64,000 nt of DNA from Stomorhina lunata (Eukaryota; Arthropoda; Insecta; Diptera; Rhiniidae), in contig OW121742.1 in assembly GCA_933228675.1 (NCBI GenBank), positions 38,167,255 to 38,231,254 on the forward strand, in the 5' to 3' direction. This document shows, one piece after another, positions 60,426-64,000 of the stretch. Position 1 is the stretch's first letter. Each line of letters opens with the position of its first letter. Position numbers and translations under genes: made by a program. Under the pieces are notes generated by a model, which was not told where the DNA came from, made no database searches, and was given only the letters and a program-made list of their open reading frames with translations.

Positions 60426-61335
60426 TTTTGTCAACTTTTCTATAGAAAACTTGTCCTTTGGTCAACTTTTCTACAGAAAACTTGTCCTTTGTCAACTTTT
60501 CTATAGAAAACTTGTTCTTTAGTCAACTTTTCTATAGAAAACTTGTCCTTTGGTCAACTTTTCTATAAAAAACTTGTCCTTTGGTCAACTTTTCTATAGA
60601 AAACTTGTCCTTTGGTCAACTTTTCTATAGAAAACTTGTCCTTTGGTCAACTTTTCTATAGAAAACTTGTCCTTTGGTCAACTTTTCTATAGAAAACTTG
60701 TCCTTTGGTCAACTTTTCTATAGAAAACTTGTCCTTTGGTCAACTTTTCTATAGAAAATTTGTCCTTTGGTCAACTTTTCTATAGAAAACTTGTCCTTTG
60801 GTCAAATTTTCTATAAAAAACTAGTCCTTTGGTCAACTTTTCTATAGAAAACTTGTCCTTTGGTCAACTTTTCTATAGAAAACTTGTCCTTTGGTCAACT
60901 TTTCTATAGAAAACTTGTCCTTTGGTCAACTTTTCTATAGAAAACTTGTCCTTTGGTCAACTTTTCTATAGAAAACTTGTCCTTTGGTCAACTTTTCTAT
61001 AGAAAACTTGTCCTTTGGTCAACTTTTCTATAGAAAACTTGTCCTTTGGTCAACTTTTCTATAGAAAACTTGTCCTTGGGTCAACTTTTCTATAGAAAAC
61101 TTGTCCTTTGGTCAACTTTTCTATAGAAAACTTGTCCTTTGGTCAACTTTTCTATAGAAAACTTGTCCTTTCGTCAACTTTTCTATAGAAAACTTGTCCT
61201 TTCGTCAACTTTTCTATAGAAAACTTGTTCTTTGGTCAACTTTTCTTTAGAAAACTTGTCCTTTGGTCAACTTTTCTATAGAAAACTTGTCCTTTCGTCA
61301 ACTTTTCTATAGAAAACTTGTCCTTTGGTCAACTT
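60426..61335. repeat. 31-bp satellite B, forward sense
   Basis: The unit is TTTTCTATAGAAAAC plus TTGTCCTTTGGTCAAC, 31 bp, about 29 copies, very homogeneous. It shares the palindromic core TTTTCTATAGAAAA and the period of satellite C. Its second half aligns with the reverse complement of the array at 62660-64000. Confidence 0.95.
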
Positions 61336-62278
61336 TATTTCCCTGATTAAATATTTCCTTATGCCTTAAGTCTAATTACATACAACTAAACTAAATCCCA
61401 AAACCTCAACAAGTGTCATCTGGTCAATACAAATACAATTCATTCAATTCACTTCACAATTACTTAACTATATAAATTAGAATCCTTTGTGAGTATTACT
61501 TATTCCTTATACATATATAATTCGTATTTGTTTTGGATTTTACCACTATTGGGTAAGTACATACTTAAGTATGTACTTACATGAGTAATTTACCTTAATA
61601 CCTTACTTACACAAGTAATCTCTAACAAATACAAATACAAGAATATGAACAAATACAATCAAATATAATCAGCTATAAAACATTTCCATTTGTTCAAACT
61701 AATGCCATTAATATTTAATAGAATATTCCAAAGGTGTCAAATTCATTAAACTCAAATCTGAAAAGAATATTGACCAAAATCACAGCAAATCATGGAGGAC
61801 CGAGTGCAGAGACTGACTGACAAACAAACGATAACGACAATGTGAAATCTTTAATAAAAATGTTAATGATTTAGTGAATGGAATCAATACAAAATGTAAG
61901 AATGATTGCTAATGCTGTGTTGTGTGGCTATAATAAAGCAACAAAAAATTGGTGAAATTTATTATTAAATTAAGGTGAAAGGCGACTAAAAACTGAGCTT
62001 CAGGAAAGGAATTTTAAACCTTAGAAAACATAGTTAAGTAAGATAATATGTCTACTTTGATATAATAAATTTATTTGACTCTATAAAAATTGTTGTCAAA
62101 GATATAAGTTTTTTGGGGCAAAAGAACAATTATCTTCAATTTTAGTTTTACATGAAAATCCTCCCTAAATCCCCATATAATTGATATTTATTACCTCAGA
62201 TTTCACTTCAACCTTTTGTCAGTTTAATAAAAAATCACAACTAATTTCCTCTTAAATATTACGAAAAATTTAACTTAC
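61336..62278. other. Unique island between inverted satellite B arrays
   Basis: Ordinary-complexity sequence with CAAATACAATC-type strings. No confident exon was found in this part. It lies downstream, in minus-strand sense, of the candidate exon at 62279-62424. Confidence 0.4.
61553..61580. repeat. Perfect 28-bp palindrome
   Basis: GTAAGTACATACTT followed immediately by its reverse complement AAGTATGTACTTAC, with no loop. A related CTTACTTACACAAGTAA stretch follows near 61602. It could be a cruciform-prone site or a simple-sequence accident of CATA/TATG runs, which are common in this genome. Confidence 0.9.
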
Positions 62279-62424
62279 ACAAATCCAAAAAGTACCGGTG
62301 TTGATTGCAAAATTTCAGCCAAACTGTTCCATTCGAGTATTAGAAATTCAAAGCACAAAATCCAATTGAAGGTAAACACACGAATTTGCCATAAAATATT
62401 AATGCGTTGAGTAGAAAGTAGTAG
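62279..62424 (-). CDS. Candidate internal coding exon of an unknown gene
   Basis: On the minus strand an open stretch of 146 bp is preceded by a strong acceptor (a pyrimidine tract ending TTTGTTTTCTGCAG) and followed by a perfect donor, GTAAGT (62273-62278). Translated from the acceptor in phase 0 it gives LLLSTQRINILWQIR, then a hydrophobic VFTFNWILCFEFLILEW, then NSLAEILQSTPVLFGF, and ends two bases into a codon. A membrane helix followed by a short amphipathic stretch loosely recalls insect chemoreceptors, but this resemblance is weak. Neighbouring exons were not found in the island and may lie beyond the satellite arrays. Confidence 0.35.
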
Positions 62425-62659
62425 CTGCAGAAAACAAAAAAAAATAAATTTGAACAAAATAATTTGGAAAGGAATGGGCAGCAGGATTACAGGTTGCACA
62501 ATATATTGTCCTAGACTGAACTACTCGGAACATGAATTGTCTGAATGAAATCAATGAATTAATGTTTAGATGCTTCAAATGGTGGATACAAGGGAAGTAT
62601 ATGGCCATAATATAGAAGAGAATACATACAGAATATTCTTACACTGAAAATGTCCCAGA
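62425..62659. other. Unique flank upstream of the candidate exon
   Basis: Contains a 69-codon minus frame (62399-62608) in a different phase from the candidate exon. Intron or 5' exon sequence is possible but unproven. Confidence 0.35.
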
Positions 62660-64000
62660 CAAGAGAAATCTAAAGTATTCTATAGAAAAGTAGACGATAG
62701 GCCAGGTTTTCTATAAAAAAGTTGACAAAAGGCCACGTTTTCTATAGAAAAGTTGACGATAGTCAAGGTTTTCTATAGAAAAGTTGACGACAGTCAAGGT
62801 TTTCTATAGGAAAGTTGACGATAGTCAAGGTGTTCTATGGCAAAAATGAAAATAGTCAAGGTTTTCTATAGAAAAGTTGACGTTAATCAAGGTTTTCTAT
62901 AGAAAAGTTGACGATAGTCAAGGTTTTCTATAGAAAAGTTGACGATAGTCGAGGTTTTCTATAGAAAAGTTGACGATAGTCAAGGTTTTCTATAGAAAAG
63001 TTGACGATAGTCAAGGTTTTCTATAGAAAAGTTGACGATAGTCAAGGTTTTCTATAGAAAAGTTGACGATAGTCAAGGTTTTCTATAGAAAAGTTGACGA
63101 TAGTCAAGGTTTTCTATAGAAAAGTTGACGATAGTCAAGGTTTTCTATAGAAAAGTTGACGATAGTCAAGGTTTTCTATAGAAAAGTTGACGATAGTCAA
63201 GGTTTTCTATAGAAAAGTTGACGATAGTCAAGGTTTTCTATAGAAGAGTTGACGATAGTCAAGGTTTTCTATAGAAAAGTTGACGATAGTCAAGGTTTTC
63301 TATAGAAAAGTTGACGATAGTCAAGGTTTTCTATAGAAAAGTTGACGATAGTCAAGGTTTTCTATAGAAAAGTTGACGATAGTCAAGGTTTTCTATAGAA
63401 AAGTTGACGATAGTCAAGGTTTTCTATAGAAAAGTTGACGATAGTTAAGGTTTTCTATAGAACAGTTGACGATAGTTAAGGTTTTCTATAGAACAGTTGA
63501 CGATAGTCAAGGTTTTCTATAGAAAAGTTGACGATAGTCAAGGTTTTCTATAGAAAAGTTGACGATAGTCAAGGTTTTCTATAGAAAAGTTGACGATAGT
63601 CAAGGTTTTCTATAGAAAAGTTGACGATAGTCAAGGTTTTCTATAGAAAAGTTGACGATAGTCAAGGTTTCCTATAGAAAAGTTGACGATAGTCAAGGTT
63701 TTCTATAGAAAAGTTGACGATAGTCAAGGTTTTCTATAGAAAAGTTGACGATAGTCAAGGTTTTCTATAGAAAAGTTGACGATAGTCAAGGTTTTCTATA
63801 GAAAAGTTGACGATAGTCAAGGTTTTCTATAGAAAAGTTGACGATAGTCAAGGTTTTCTATAGAAAAGTTGACGATAGTCAAGGTTTTCTATAGAAAAGT
63901 TGACGATAGTCAATGTTTTCTATAGAAAAGTTGACGATAGTCAAGGTTTTCTATAGAAAAGTCGACGATAGTCAAGGTTTTCTATAGAAAAGTTGACGAT
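62660..64000. repeat. 31-bp satellite B, reverse sense, running off the window
   Basis: The unit is GTTGACGATAGTCAAGG plus TTTTCTATAGAAAA, 31 bp, about 43 copies to the window end, very homogeneous. Reverse-complemented it reads TTTTCTATAGAAAAC, CTTGACTATCGTCAAC, clearly related to the unit at 60426-61335. The first units (GTTGACAAAAGGCCAC at about 62724) are intermediate between the two variants. Confidence 0.95.

Overview
The window looks like fly nuclear DNA, probably a higher (calyptrate-type) dipteran. The sequence is very AT-rich and eukaryotic in style. There are Drosophila-like start contexts (aaaATG), AATAAA polyadenylation signals, consensus GTAAGT/CAG splice signals and decayed LINE retrotransposons of insect type, and no operons or ribosome binding sites. 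The species assignment is inference. Most of the 64 kb is tandem repeat and only about 2.3 kb looks protein-coding.

Layout. 0-4 kb: decayed LINEs, namely an RNase H/zinc-knuckle tail on the minus strand and an RTE-like endonuclease and reverse transcriptase on the plus strand, with a degenerate ~150-bp tandem repeat between them. 5-21.4 kb: blocks of one 31-bp satellite in both orientations, interrupted by a tandem array of a ~752-bp unit. 21.4-21.9 kb: a 12-bp satellite. 23.5-26.4 kb: two tandem copies of a Helitron-like element. 27.4-29.4 kb: a 428-bp direct repeat enclosing a LINE fragment and a tRNA-like relic. 29.8-32.8 kb: a dense cluster of the palindrome GCAACATGTTGC. 33.3-34.9 kb: a plus-strand gene with a frameshift in an A run. 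35.2-37.5 kb: a ~280-bp repeat carrying the palindrome GTTGCTTATAAGCAAC. 37.9-38.5 kb: a minus-strand two-membrane-segment gene. 38.9-41.1 kb: a second 31-bp satellite containing a 37-bp-arm hairpin. 42.5-44.1 kb: a repeat related to the Helitron-like element. 44.1-45.6 kb: a ~20-bp minisatellite that repeats a bZIP-type motif. 45.6-47.4 kb: a 919-bp tandem duplication. 48.7-50.9 kb: the 12-bp satellite again, in opposite orientation. 52-60.4 kb: a 28-bp satellite in alternating orientations. 60.4-61.3 and 62.7-64 kb: a third 31-bp satellite in opposite orientations, flanking a unique island with one candidate exon.

The two intact-looking genes encode proteins I do not recognise. I see no evidence that they act together. 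The most striking aspect is the satellite architecture. Several arrays differ in sequence but share a 31-bp period, a TATAG-centred core and A/T tracts spaced roughly one helical turn apart. Arrays abut directly, and they recur as inverted pairs around unique islands. All copy counts and identities here were made by eye.
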